Source: Sphagnum compactum (taxonomy: Eukaryota; Bryophyta; Sphagnopsida; Sphagnales). Taken from it: DNA of 64,000 bases. The notes under the pieces are model-generated. The model did not search any database and was not told where the DNA came from. It worked only from the letters and a program-made list of their open reading frames with translations. Positions 50,303 through 62,089 of this stretch are shown here, in pieces. Where the stretch lies: NCBI GenBank assembly GCA_965153455.1, contig OZ234497.1, positions 5,890,001-5,954,000 of the forward strand. The letters are read 5' to 3'. A program made the position numbers and the translations under genes. Within the stretch, counting starts at the first letter, position 1, and the number at the start of each line of letters is the position of its first letter.

Positions 50303-51179
50303 CATATTGATGCACCCCCAAACTCCTTGAAAGATTCAAATGTGAATCCCAAAATGAAAATAGTGGAAGAAGGAGTTGGGGTACACTCCCTCATTCATAG
50401 CACTTCGAAGGTAAGAAAGGTGTGCTGGAGCTCCGAGTTGGGACTAGTAAAAGTGACAAATGAATCAATTATTTATATCGATCTGCACAAACCAAACAAT
50501 AAGTTGGTTAGTGCATAATTGGAGCACTTTTGGTGCACGGATGAATCACGGGTATACATGGATTCATAAAACTCACCACAGCCCAGACTTGGGGGATACC
50601 ACCACCTTCCCCCTTATAGTATTCTCTGTGATTTGCCACAAGGGTTATATCCAAATTGCATTTTTCTTGGACCTCCCAAGTTGGGAATCCCGCAATTTCC
50701 GAAATTGGGACTTTTGCCACTTTGAATGCCCATAACATTTTGTGAAGACCTCCAATTGACATGATGTCTCAAGAAAAGTTGTGTCCCTGGTTAAGATCTT
50801 TCCAATGATATGTGACACATCTCTTACACACACATAAATCAAGGCGATTCCCAATTTTTAGTGGTCAGGAGTCAAATTGACATTTGACCCCCAACCTTTC
50901 TTTTGGCCATAACTTGAGTTAAAAGTATTCAAATGGATAATGCGAGCCCATTTTAAGAACTTTTCAATGGTATAAGGAAGTTATGAATCTAATGAGTTTT
51001 GACCCCTCAAATTATTCTTTAAAGATTCAGGAGTCCACTTGGGAGTGTGTGGGCTCATTCCTTCACACTTTTCCACACTCCCGAAAGTGTGAATGTGACT
51101 CCCAAGTTGCATTCCCGGCCCACACCTTTCCATGCCCTTGTGTCGGTCATGAGCCCAGGGCTAGGGTTGTGACACATAT
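50303..51179. mobile_element. Solo LTR, family A copy 2 (867 bp)
   Basis: A TG...CA unit from 50308 to 51174 with a perfect 5-bp target duplication CATAT on both sides (50303-50307 and 51175-51179). It aligns along its whole length with 10762-11672. No internal element sequence is left, so it is a solo LTR. It lies in AT-rich non-coding DNA. Confidence 0.85.
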
Positions 51180-51649
51180 GGAATCACAATGTTTAATAGA
51201 TATTACAAATTTCATAAAGATTAAAAAATCATTTAAATCATTTTTTCAATATATTTGCATTTTTTAGTAGACAATGATGTACATTTTTTTGCCATAGATA
51301 TATTTTGGAACCTCACAATATAAGTTGGAAAAATGAACTTTATTTATGATTGAATTTTTTGTGTTATAATCTACTTTATTATGCAAAAAATTTGGAAAAA
51401 TATGCTCCAATGTTACCATGGTTAAAGTTCATACATTTGGCCCCCCCTAATGTGCTTTCACCCAATTCCATTATTTGTTTTTTAGTGTTTAATGATGAGT
51501 ACAAATTTTAGGGTTGAAAGGGGTACAACACATTAAAGGACCCTAGTAGCACATTAAACTACAATGGTTCTAAACCTAAGGATCTAAAACTTTCCTAAAT
51601 CTCTCTCCCACCAAAACAACCCATCACAATTAACATGTTGGGTGTCTAA

Positions 51650-52408
51650 ATGCAATTACATTGCATTGAACTTAACTTAACTCAATTGCAAATGGACTTG
51701 TTTAGACTACCACAACATAAGGAAGATGAATTCCAAATATTCTTAACATTGTTATGTCGTAATGTAATAGTGCATAGATCATATATGCCTAAAGAAAGTA
51801 TAAAGATTTCAAGCATACTAGACAAAGATGAAAAGATTAAGTTGTTTAGCAAAGTGAAAGAGGAGATCATATAGTTGCCCAACAAAAGGAAAGAAGAAAC
51901 CAAAGAGCTACAAAGTAAAGGGAAAGAGAACATAACGCTACAAATTATGAAAGAAGAAGAGACATTAGGGCTACCTAAGATAGAGCATCACCAAGATGAG
52001 AGCATAATTGCATATATTAACAAGATTTACAAGGCAAGTTTTAGCAAGTCCATTTACTTTCGTTGGATAGCTAAATTTATTGTCCTTATAATAGGAAAGA
52101 GTGCAAAAACAGTTTGTCAGCGCAAATTTCTTAGAGCTCAAACACAACGTACAATTAGATACATTATTATAGCCTACACAACAACAACAGATGAAGATTT
52201 AAACTTGATTGATTTTGCAAACATCTTTGATTTAATCAACACTAGTGTATTGACACATGAATATGGATTGCACAAATTCCCTAAATTAACACACTTTTTG
52301 TTTTATTGGTTTGAACATAAGAAAGATAAAGGAGTACCACTAGTGGGGCCTAACCACATTCCACCAAGTTTTTGGAGGTTGAGTGTAGGAAAACCAAGAG
52401 CATCATGA
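51650..52408 (+). pseudogene. Unidentified broken reading frame next to a pogo-like transposase
   Basis: About 250 codons in one plus-strand frame, interrupted once by TAG at 51872-51874. The composition is protein-like: acidic and Lys-rich early (KEDEF, KVKEEII, KRKEETKELQ), then KASFSKSIYFRWIAKFIVLI and GLHKFPKLTHFLFYWFEHKK. It ends about 30 bp before sequence that aligns with the pogo-like transposase. I do not recognise a family. It could be an accessory frame of the same element, or an older gene remnant next to which the element sits. Confidence 0.45.
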
Positions 52409-52439
52409 TGTTCAATGTCCCTTGTAGGAGACAAAGTGG

Positions 52440-54420
52440 GGTGTTTGACTAACAAGAAGCGAGACAAGGAGAATGTTCCTCTTGAGACTATATCAAACAC
52501 AATACAAAGGTCAATAAAAACAAATAGGGTGCCTACTACAAATCCAAGAGGTAAGTAGTCAAGTGAATCATTAAAAGCAGCCATGGATGTAGTTGAAAAA
52601 GCCATAATTTTTTTACAAGGGGCCAACAAATTTTGGGGCATACTCGTAATTTCATTCTTTGACCACCTATATGGGAAAACTAAAAGTAGGAAAATTGGAC
52701 CACTAGGTGTACTAATTGAAGAAAAAGAAAAAGTTATTGTTGCATGGGTTCTGAATATGCAAAAATGTGGGCTTTCCATAACATTACAACAACTCAAATG
52801 GAAGGTGGCAAAAGTGACTCAAACCCAACCCACCCCATTTTGAAATGGGTTGCTTGGGACTCATGGTGGAATTGGTTTAAACACAAGCATCCAGAGTTAA
52901 ACATCTGTTTTGTAGAAAGACTAGACATCAACAAAACCTAAGGTTTAACCGCTAATTCTTGGAACTTATTCTACCAAAACTTGACATCCTCATAGACCCA
53001 ACATCAATATAAGCCAAATCACATATGGAATTATGATGAGATTGGGATTCAAGTAGGGAGGTAATCAAGAGCTATAGTTATAGCAAAGAAGGGATCTCAT
53101 CAAATGTATAACACTATCCTTAAATCTAGAGAATGGCTAATCATCAACTATGTAGTGAATGCAGCAGGGGGATCCATACTAGGATTTTACATATTCCGAG
53201 GTGAAAAAATCAAAGGAGATTGCATTGTGCATTCCAAACCTAGAACATGTATGGCACTCTAAACCAAAACATGGATGACAAGTTTCTTATTCAAAGAATT
53301 TTTGTCATTTTTCAAAAGGTCAGTCCCAAATGGTATCTCTCCAAGCAACCATCATCTATTAATTCTAGATGGACATGGTTCATATGTTAGCCTAGAGGTA
53401 ATTAAACAGGCACAACAGTTTGGTCTAGATATGATTACTTTACCTTCACACGCCTCCCATGCCTTGTAGCCTTTAAATGTGAGCTATTTTAAGCCCTTCA
53501 AAACATCTTTCAGAAAAGAAAGAAACAATAGCATGGTTAGAAACAATTATGAACCAGACAAGGTTACATTTACAGCATGGGTAGATAAGGCATTAGATGT
53601 AGTGTTGTCCAAAAGAAACATCAAGAGTGGGTTTCAGGTTACAAAATCTAACCTTTTAGTCCAAAGGCTATGGATGGAAGGACTAAGCTTAATGAACTCT
53701 ACATTGCTGATTACAATAATGGCACATCAGATGAGGACAATGCAAAAAGCTCTAATGAATGAATGATATTGAAGGTTGGGATGAAAATGGAGCAACTACA
53801 AAGTTAATCAACATAACCACCACTATAAATGAACTTGCTACAGCTAGAGCTAATGTTGATGGGTAGGAGTAGCTACCAAAGTACTATGTGGACGAGCCTA
53901 CAAGTCCTAGTATCAAAGAAGATACAAGAGCAGAAGGTACTTTAGATTACATAGTTAATTGATGTGAACTTACAAATGCATCTGAAGGGGAGTTGCTTCA
54001 TTTTAAAAGAGCTCTAGCTCCAATTTGCTTTCAAAATTTGTTGTCCCACCCGCATCTACTTGTAAGGAAAAATGTGATAAAAAGCTATTCATTGACTACA
54101 ATTAGTCCCATGTTATTACTTCTAATGGATACCTACAAATTCTATGTCAAAAAGTTATGGACAAAAAATAGTACAAGTAATTAGAGAACAAAGGAGAAAG
54201 GAAAAGGAGGAAACAAGGAAAAGGCGTGCAACGGACTCACATAATGTTGTAAACATAATAGCTCAAAGGCTAGTTGAGAAACGATATAGAGTAGATTTCA
54301 GCCAAGCTTGGTCAACACTTGCAATTAAGGAAACAGGTGACAAATTTCACCAAAACTTCCAAGCTAGTTTCAAAGCCCATCTTTTAAGGCACAAAGGTGT
54401 CAACTTGGGATTTCAATAGT
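52440..54420 (+). pseudogene. Pogo-like (CENP-B/Tigger type) DDE transposase pseudogene
   Basis: Plus-strand remnants in family order. A Lys-rich N-terminus (52460-52560) is followed by a psq-type helix-turn-helix region (AMDVVEKAIIFLQGANKFWG, 52580-52670), a CENP-B-like HTH (GLSITLQQLKWKVAKVTQTQ, then WWNWFKHKHPELNICF, to about 52930), and the DDE_1 core. Core pieces are IWNYDE (first Asp), VNAAGGSILGFYIFRG, LLILDGHGSYV (second Asp) and ITLPSHASHAL-stop-PLNVSYFKPF (53275-53520). A C-terminal tail runs to 54420 with ICFQNLLSHPHLL and REQRRKEKEETRKRRATDSH. Stops and frameshifts are scattered; several stops sit where Gln is expected, as after SHAL. This is a cut-and-paste transposase relative, inactive. 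I could not find its terminal inverted repeats. Confidence 0.8.
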
Positions 54421-54750
54421 TGCATAATCAGAAGTTAGAACAAGGGCAAAGGCAAGGATGCTTGCAAAAGGCAATATTCTAGCAAGGTTGCCCCAGCTTT
54501 CCATTGATTGATTAACTATAAGTTACAACAGGATGTGGGGCGTGGGGGGTTGCAGTAGGATGTGGGGGAAAGCTAGGAAGAAAAGACAGATAGTATATGG
54601 GTGGAGTTTGGGAGAACCAAGACTGAATGACAAGAACAAAGTTGGAGTTAGAATTTGGATAGTTGTAATAGACACAAGAGATAAAAAGAAAGAGGCTAGA
54701 GTTCAGAGAGCTTGGATAGAAGGAAGAAAGAGAGATAACCTTGGCCCAAG
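54421..54750. other. Non-coding, G- and A-rich transition
   Basis: No recognisable gene. It may include the end of the pogo-like element; no inverted repeat was found. Confidence 0.4.
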
Positions 54751-54754
54751 GAGA

Positions 54755-56315
54755 GGAAGAAAATGATGGTCATGGAAAGAGAGAAGGTGAAGGCCAAGGA
54801 GCGAGAGAACTTCAAATGGCCAAGGAAAAATAGAACTTCAACAAAGGGGAAAGATAGAGGGAACGATGGTTAGGGAGAAAGAGAGCTTCAATAGAGGGGA
54901 AAGGATGTGTGCACCCCTAGATGCGTTATAATAGAACGGAAAAAGAAAGAGCTTCAACACTATGGAGAGAGGGGGAGGGAGATTCAACAAAGGCGAGAGA
55001 GTGCGCACACCCTTGAATGCATTATAACAAAGAGGAAAGAGAAAGCTTCAATGCCAAGGAAAGAGAGAGAGGGAAATTTGGCAAAGGGGAGAGGAAAAGA
55101 ACTTCAATGTTAAGGAGAAAAAAAGCAATGGCCAGGGAAAGAGAGAGTTTTGGCAAAGGGGAAAGAGTACGCACACCCTTAAGATGTGTTACAATAGAAA
55201 GAAGAAAGAAAAATAACGATGGCTAGGGAGAAAAAGAACCTCAACACAAGGGAAGAGAGAGCTTCAATGCTAGGGAGAGAGAACTTAAAAAATGGCCAAG
55301 GAGAAAGAGAGAGAACTTCAGCATAAAGGAAAAACAGAGAGATGGCTAAGGATAGAAAAACTGGTTTGGGAAAAGGGAAAGAGAACATGTGCACCCCTGG
55401 GATGCATTGCAACAGAGAGGAAAGAGAGGGAGAGCACGATGGCCATGGAGAGAGAAAAAAAGATTTGATAGAAGGGGAAAAGATAGCGCACCTTCGAGAT
55501 GCATTGTAACAAAGAGGAGACAGAGAGAGAACACACCCCTGGGATGCATTACAATAGAAAGGAGACAGAGATAGAGAATGATGGCTAGAGAGAAAGGGAA
55601 ATTCGGTAAAGGGGAGAATGTGTGCAACCTTGGGAAGTGTTACAATAGAGAGGAAACAAAGAAAGAGCACACCCCCGAGATGCATTGTAACATAGAGGAG
55701 GAAAAAAAAACGATGGCTAAAAAGAGAGAAGGAGATTTGACAAAGGGGAAAGTGTGTGCACCTTCGGGATGTGTTGCAACAAAGAGGAGACATAGAACTT
55801 CAATGCCAAGGAGAAAGAAAGCTTCAACGCTAAGGAGAGTGTGTGTGTGTGTGTGTGATGGCTAGGGAAAGAGAGAGGGTTTTTGTTGAAGGGAAAAAGA
55901 TGCAATGTCTAGGATGTGCTGCAATAAAAAATATATAGAGCAATGGCTAGGGGGAGAGAGAGAGATTCGGTAGAGGGGAGAGAACATGCACACCCCCGAG
56001 ATGCATTGCAACAAAGAGAGAGAAAGCTTCAACACCATGGAGAAATAAAAGAACTTCAACACTAGAGAAAAAAAGAATTTCAACGCCAAGGAAGGAGAGA
56101 GAGAATTTCAATGCTAGGGAGAGAAAGAGCTTCAATGCTAGGGAGGAAGAGAGAAAGAATGATGGCCAAGGAAAGAAAAAGACCTTCGATAGAGGGGAGA
56201 GAGCACGTGCACCCCTGGGATGTCCTGTAACAAAAAGGAGAGAGAAAGAATGATGGCCAGGGAGAGAGAGCCTTTCAACAAAAGGGGGAGATAGGCACCT
56301 AAATGACATTGACTT
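54755..56315. repeat. Purine-rich tandem array with about 12 marker units
   Basis: Dominated on the plus strand by gagagaga and aaagaga runs, punctuated by a marker like cacccctgggatgcattgcaa followed by caaagagga. Marker units occur near 54912, 55008, 55172, 55392, 55489, 55533, 55624, 55666, 55758, 55900, 55990 and 56207. Spacing is variable, from about 40 to 220 bp. Between markers, phrases such as gatggctagggagaaagag and cttcaatgctaggga recur. Long Lys/Arg/Glu frames (plus) and Ser/Leu/Phe frames (minus) are by-products. A GT dinucleotide run lies at 55839-55857. Confidence 0.85.
55839..55857. repeat. GT microsatellite
   Basis: An uninterrupted GT run of 19 bases inside the purine-rich array. 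Confidence 0.95.
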
Positions 56316-56319
56316 GCAA

Positions 56320-58550
56320 TGGCTGAGATTGAGAAGTTTGAACTAGAAGAACACCTACAACCAATGGAAACTTGCAACGTCCCAAAAAACTCAAACACAA
56401 TGTGCAAAGAAAAGATAGCAAAAAAACTCCAGGGCCTTCAATTCTCCCTTGTTTTCATAATTTGCACACACATGAGCAATAGGTTAATGAAGTCCCATGA
56501 GTAAAAAAACAATGTAGAAAGAAATTACAAGTTTGGCAATAATTCCATGATAGGTTCTAAAAGATCCTTGGTCCAACATAGAAATCACAAAGCACACCAA
56601 GGAAAGGAATGCCTCGACAACATCAGCGTCTCCAATGACATTGAACAACAACAAACTCAACAAATTTTTATTGCAGCACAAGGAAAGAAACTAAACCCTA
56701 AGTTCGCAACACCCATTCTAGTTTAGCAAATTAAGGTTAATGGAACAACTTTTTTGCTACGACTGTTGATTGGTCTTTTTTTAAAAATTTTTAATCTTGG
56801 ACTTTCATGCATGATGAACTATTTTGTATGAAAATGTTATTGGTGTTGGCATCCATCCAGTTTGAAAACAAGATGTATGTTGTGCTCTTGTTAGCAAATT
56901 GAAGATTGATCATGCAATGTGATGTGTTTGCTGGTCAGTCACCCCTGTGTTTGTACCTTTTCCAGCCTTAAAAGGACTCATACATTGAATGGGCATATCT
57001 CTCTCATTTCTCAACTGTGCGATGCAACCTAAACAGTTATGGATGCACCCAGAGCAGATTTACAAAAAGTATTTGAAGAGTAGGATGAGCGAAACACTTG
57101 ATTGACTGTTACTTTGCTCTGAGCGCTGAAGTGTTCGGTGACCGGCCTGGCTACCATACTTTGGAATTTTTTTGATTTTTTTCAGTGATTAAAGTTTTTT
57201 TGAGTTTTTTGTAAAGTCATCCCCTATTAGGCTTTTTTTTATTTGCAATTTATCGACAAATTGGGGAGTGTGACAGTGACCTTGCCAAATTAACTAAGGA
57301 GAGATTGAAAGGGCATCGCCAGCTGAGTTGTAGCCAGTACCTCATATTAGGTGATGCTATAAATATAGTTGCAGCCATTCAGTGCACCACATTTCTTGTC
57401 TCAATCTTTCTCTTATCGCCATAAGTGCACTAGATTTGCATTAATGGTGCGATATTCTGCATTTCGTAAACAAACCCTGCACCAGCATAACTTTATTATG
57501 CAAGAGTAGAGGGGCTAGCATTGAAGATTGACGGAGATTGTTCAGTGGTTGCTCCGTTACGCACGATTCCAAATACCGGTAACTAGCACTGTCCAGGCGC
57601 AAGTACGACCCACGGCGCAGTTCTCAATTACTTGCAAGTTACAACTTTCTAGTTTTGTGGGGACAATTAATTCATTAGTGGTTGCTTTTCAATAGTACAC
57701 TACGATAGTCTATAATACTTTGCCAGCAAAGTCAACTTAGTAGTGTGCTCGCGCTCTGTTATTCGGCCGCCCACGATTCCGCACTGCACAGTGGAAGGCA
57801 GAATCGGTACATGGGGTTGCCAGTACCTAATTTTTCCAACTAGCCTACTGCCACCTGCCTTGATAAGAAGTTGTTGTCCTGTCTATTGAGGAAGGTAGTT
57901 TGATTGTTTTGTTTTGTATTGCCTTGTCATTTTGAAATCTCCTAAAGCACGGTGCCGCCCCCCTTTGCACTCTTGGTAATGTTGGAAAGCCCTTGACTTA
58001 TAAGTGTGCATCAAGGTGGTTTTGTATTATTCAGACTTTCTTTGCAAGAGTTATTGAACTTTGAACAATTTTGTCATTGAAAATTGGATGGAATCACATT
58101 TATAAATTATAACGAAACATGGGCTTGAGATGTTGTTTTGAAGCCCTTGATGAATAGGGTTGCATAAAGGTAATTTTGTAACTTTTAGATCTAAGGTGCA
58201 GAATCTACAAAAATTTGAATAATTTTTTACATTGGAAATTTAGTAAAAAACATATTAAAGTTTAATAAAATTTGGATTTTCAACTTCAGCTAAAGAAGGT
58301 ATACCATTTTCCTTTCAAAATTCGTTCAATCTTATGATTTGTGCTTCACGTCATAGGCCACACTAATTGTAATAATGAAAAGCTTAATAGGGTCAATGCT
58401 GGTATTGCATAATGTGATGTGGTTCAAACATTGGATATGTTGTAGCAAGTGATGAAAATTTTGAGTGATACTTTGAAGCTCTAAATTTAAATTGTTTTAC
58501 ATGACAGTAGGATTTGAGTGCTTACTCATAAGTATTTTAAATTTTACTCC
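56320..58550. other. Non-coding; one TATA-like site near 57355
   Basis: No protein-coding exon recognised. The text ctataaatatag at about 57357-57368, in a moderately GC-balanced stretch, resembles a plant TATA box in the plus direction, but no gene or structured RNA can be seen downstream. Confidence 0.35.
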
Positions 58551-58559
58551 AGGCACCCA

Positions 58560-60640
58560 TATGTAACTCAACGCTCCTATCCAAATTGCAGCATATTCTT
58601 CTGTTTGGAGGTCACATATCTCAAGACCCTTTTAGTCTATGGTGTTCAAGTTCAGAGGTTAGGTAACTGGTAACAAATATCCATCCTTGATAGGTTACAC
58701 TATCTCTTCTGCAGTAACTCAAGGTTTCATACGAAGAATTTCAAGAATTCTTAGTGTATTTGGAGAGCACCTTATAAGAATAATGTATTGCAAAAGAAGA
58801 GGCACATTAGGGTAAACCGACCTATCATTGATCACCTGTCTATGACCAAATGCTTTGGCAGATCCTTCTGAATTCTTCTCCATTTCGAGTGATTTAAAAG
58901 GTTATAGGAGCAGCATACAAATCATCTTTGAAATGCAAAGCCAAGGGACCAGCTAATAAACAGCTCGAAATAAAATACCTTTTTTGGAATTGCAAAACAT
59001 GTTTTTTTTTTTTTTTTTGGACCTCTTCTGCTTTCAAACCTCATAACTTTCTTATTTCTTCTTCATTTCAAATGATTTAAAGTGTTATAGGAGCCCCACC
59101 TCAAGTTCTACAAATCATCTTTCAACTCTAATAGCAACAGAGCAACATACAATACAAGGATTTTTTTGGGTGTTCGGGAATCGACCTTTGTAGCATTCAG
59201 TGGTTTGTTTCTTTGAGTTCTTGACCCCCTCTACTTTGGGGGGCAATAACTTTTTCAATTTTAATCCGTTGTTGACGATTTTTTAATGCGCCAGATGTGC
59301 CAATTGGAGGGGTTCAAATTTTGTTTGGACACCAGAAATAATGGAGCCCTCCCCTTGGATCTGGCCTGGCCTGCCCTGGGCACTTAAGTGTTTGGTCACC
59401 AGCCAGATTACCCTATGCCTACAAGAGGCCTTGCATAAGCTTAAGTTCCCTCTCACTCCTATTGCCTAGTGATCTACGTAGGTTTAGGCTCATCAATAAC
59501 AATCACCTCGTCATAGAAATAACATTCACCTCATGATTTATGATGCCTATTGAGTGGGCAACATTACTGAAATGTAGAGTTGGACTAGGCTACCAAATTG
59601 TCCTAAAGCCCTTTATTTTCAGACTAGCCCAACCATGGGGCATTACCCTACAAAAATAACTGTTTATCTTTTTCTAAAGAAGACTTCAATCAAGTGGGTT
59701 CAGAGCAAGTGGACTTAAGGTTTTGAGAGCAAATTCTGACATATTTCACACATAAATACTTTTATTTGGCTTTTTTGGGAAGCACAACAGCAGACCTCCT
59801 CACATGTCAATGAAGTTCATTGGCAGAGGGCCAACAGGAGTTTCACCTGCACACCACTGGGTTTGAATACGGGATCTTTTTGCAGTCCCAGGGACCCAAA
59901 AGGGTCTGTATCGGTGAGCCATCACCCCTGGGGTTACAGGAATACTTTTTAAGTCCAACTTTCAAAAGGGCCCATGTGCCTCACAGGGGCCCACCATCTC
60001 GCCCATTTGCGTCAACCCCACATGTCTTTGATATTTTATTCAAGTCAGCCCCTAAATGTCAGGGCCAACCGATTTGGTCAGCATTTCAGTGTATTTTTGG
60101 CTTTCACATTTAGCGTAAGTTATAAGGCTTTCTAGTGGGTTTTCTGGGCGTGTCCTCATTGCGGGCTTGTCCTCATTGCAGGCTTGTTTTTGGCTTTTTC
60201 CTTGAGACTACAATGATGTAAACCTGGCAAACCCTAACCTTACTGCAATAGATGTGGATATACAACGTGGGAGATTTGGCTGTAAACGTATGGAACACAC
60301 GCCTGCCGTACCAAGTTGTCCTATGGTCTGTAAAGGCTGCTGTGATAGAAAGGAACTCAAATGCAGCTCTCTTTCTTGCTGCATGGACAGGCACTTTGCA
60401 TTTGAGAGTTGCAACTGGGCTGGAAATCTTTAAGTAATTGATGCTCGGAGCAATTCACATTTAGGCTAAGGTACTTTTTAGAGAATTCATATGTAACCCA
60501 TGTTCTCATCAAAAAGACAGATGTCATTTTGTAGACATTAACATGTTGACTTACAGTTCATAGAGCTTTGCATTTGGTCAATGCTTAACCTGAGAAGTTG
60601 AGGTGCTTGTGAGCATCTACTGTAATGGAAAGCGGCTATG
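58560..60640. repeat. Long dispersed repeat C, copy 2
   Basis: Partner of 25480-28140 in the same orientation, described there. It contains at 59775-59880 a copy of the short repeat also found at 14825-14945, so that one inserted into, or forms part of, this copy only. Confidence 0.6.
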
Positions 60641-61850
60641 GGGGTGTAATTTGTGATCAGAGCAGCCTAATGGAAAAATGCCCTAAGTCTTCTTAGATGT
60701 TGCACATCCCAATATCTTCACCGAGGCTTTTTTTTCAATTTCGTGATGCAGCACAGTGGGGATCATCCAAAAAAAATCCCTAACACTAACAATGTGTCCA
60801 AATCTCATTTAGTTTTTTTCTGAGTGGTGATGAATTTGGCAGGAATTAGTGACAAAACACTCCATTTTATCTTTTGAGGTTGAAATCTTGCATCTGTAGA
60901 CCAGGGGAAAAAAAACCACTGGTCTACACCAGTGTTGGGCAGTTCTTTAAATTTTTAAAAATTCGCTAGTTCCAGTTCTTTCAAAACCCTTAAAGAATCG
61001 ATGGTTTTCATGAAAGAACCGCCTGTTCTTTGACTTTTTAAATAATTTTGAGAACCATGGTTACATACCAAATCAATTCTTTTAATTTTTTTGAGAACCA
61101 AGTAAGTGAGTATAGGTATCTCATAGCCCCCTTTGCCAACCGAATAGTTCAAACGTTTGTCCATGTAAAACCCAGAATGCTTACATTAGTTGTTTATGGC
61201 AAATCTAGGTAAGGATGCTTTTGAACAAACTGAATTGGGAGCACTTGAAGGGTCATAACATTTTTAATTTGTTTGAGAGGTCAAGTACATGAATATATTT
61301 GTTGTACAAAACCTGGTTTGTGGAAGAGCTTCAACATTTAAATACTTCTCAAGGGGTGGAAACTAGTGTTTGGTGATTAAGTCTTTTACAATGTTATATA
61401 TCCATGGCCAGGGTAAATTTATTTCTTACAATCATACCAGTGTAGGTGCTGGTTCACCCCAGGCATATATGCACAAGCAAACAGTTGTGTAAGAATATAC
61501 CTTACCCAACTTGTAAATTCATATTGTTCTCCTTTTAAGTCATGTACACATTGGTGAATATTTCAGATCTATATTGTTTTCACCTTTTCCCCCACTGAAT
61601 ATTTGAGGTTTATCACAAGGGAGGATTTTTTTTGAGAAGGGTAGAAAGATGGTCTATGATGAAACCTTCTAATATGCCATATTATTTTGCCACACACATA
61701 ATTATGATGGCTTTGTTCAAATTATGGTGACTGACTAGTAAAGATATTAGCTTTTGATGTTTAGTTCACTCATTGCACTAATTACCTTGCACAAAAGTCT
61801 TACCATATTATTTTGAAAACATTTTAGTTTTGGCTACCATTTTGCAATTA
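60641..61850. other. Non-coding; inverted copy of a repeat near 24.6 kb
   Basis: The segment 60915-60965 (ccagtgttgggcagttcttt) is the reverse complement of text near 24590-24640. A phrase with ggtgctggttcaccc near 61447 also occurs near 25290. No gene recognised. Confidence 0.45.
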
Positions 61851-61854
61851 TATG

Positions 61855-62080
61855 TAGGTAAAGGGGTAGGTTGAGGGCATTCCAAAATCATGGGCTTAGG
61901 ACAAGACTATTGCCAGGTCTCTGCCCACATTTTTGGAATGTCTCCCAACCATGGGCTTTCCCCATTGTAAAGCACAAGGCAAACATATATGAACCTAAGC
62001 CTACATAGATCACAAGGCATAAGAGGAGGAGGGCTCTTATGCCTACTTAAGACTGGGAGAGGTCTTACTCCTATAAGTAT
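61855..62080. repeat. Dispersed repeat F, third copy
   Basis: Same block order as 26025-26290 and 48895-49165, including gggctttcccc and attgtaaagcac. Confidence 0.5.
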
Positions 62081-62089
62081 AAAGGAAGG

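Noticed and set aside
54907-56309. Long Lys/Arg/Glu-rich and Ser/Leu/Phe-rich frames on both strands
   Set aside because: By-products of a purine-rich array on one strand; several overlap in different frames of the same repeat.
57357-57368. TATA box of an unseen gene
   Set aside because: No open frame, splice pattern or RNA structure follows; such words are common in AT-rich DNA.
59820-60113. A 97-codon plus-strand frame as a gene
   Set aside because: It spans a boundary between two dispersed repeats and has no counterpart in the other copy of the repeat.
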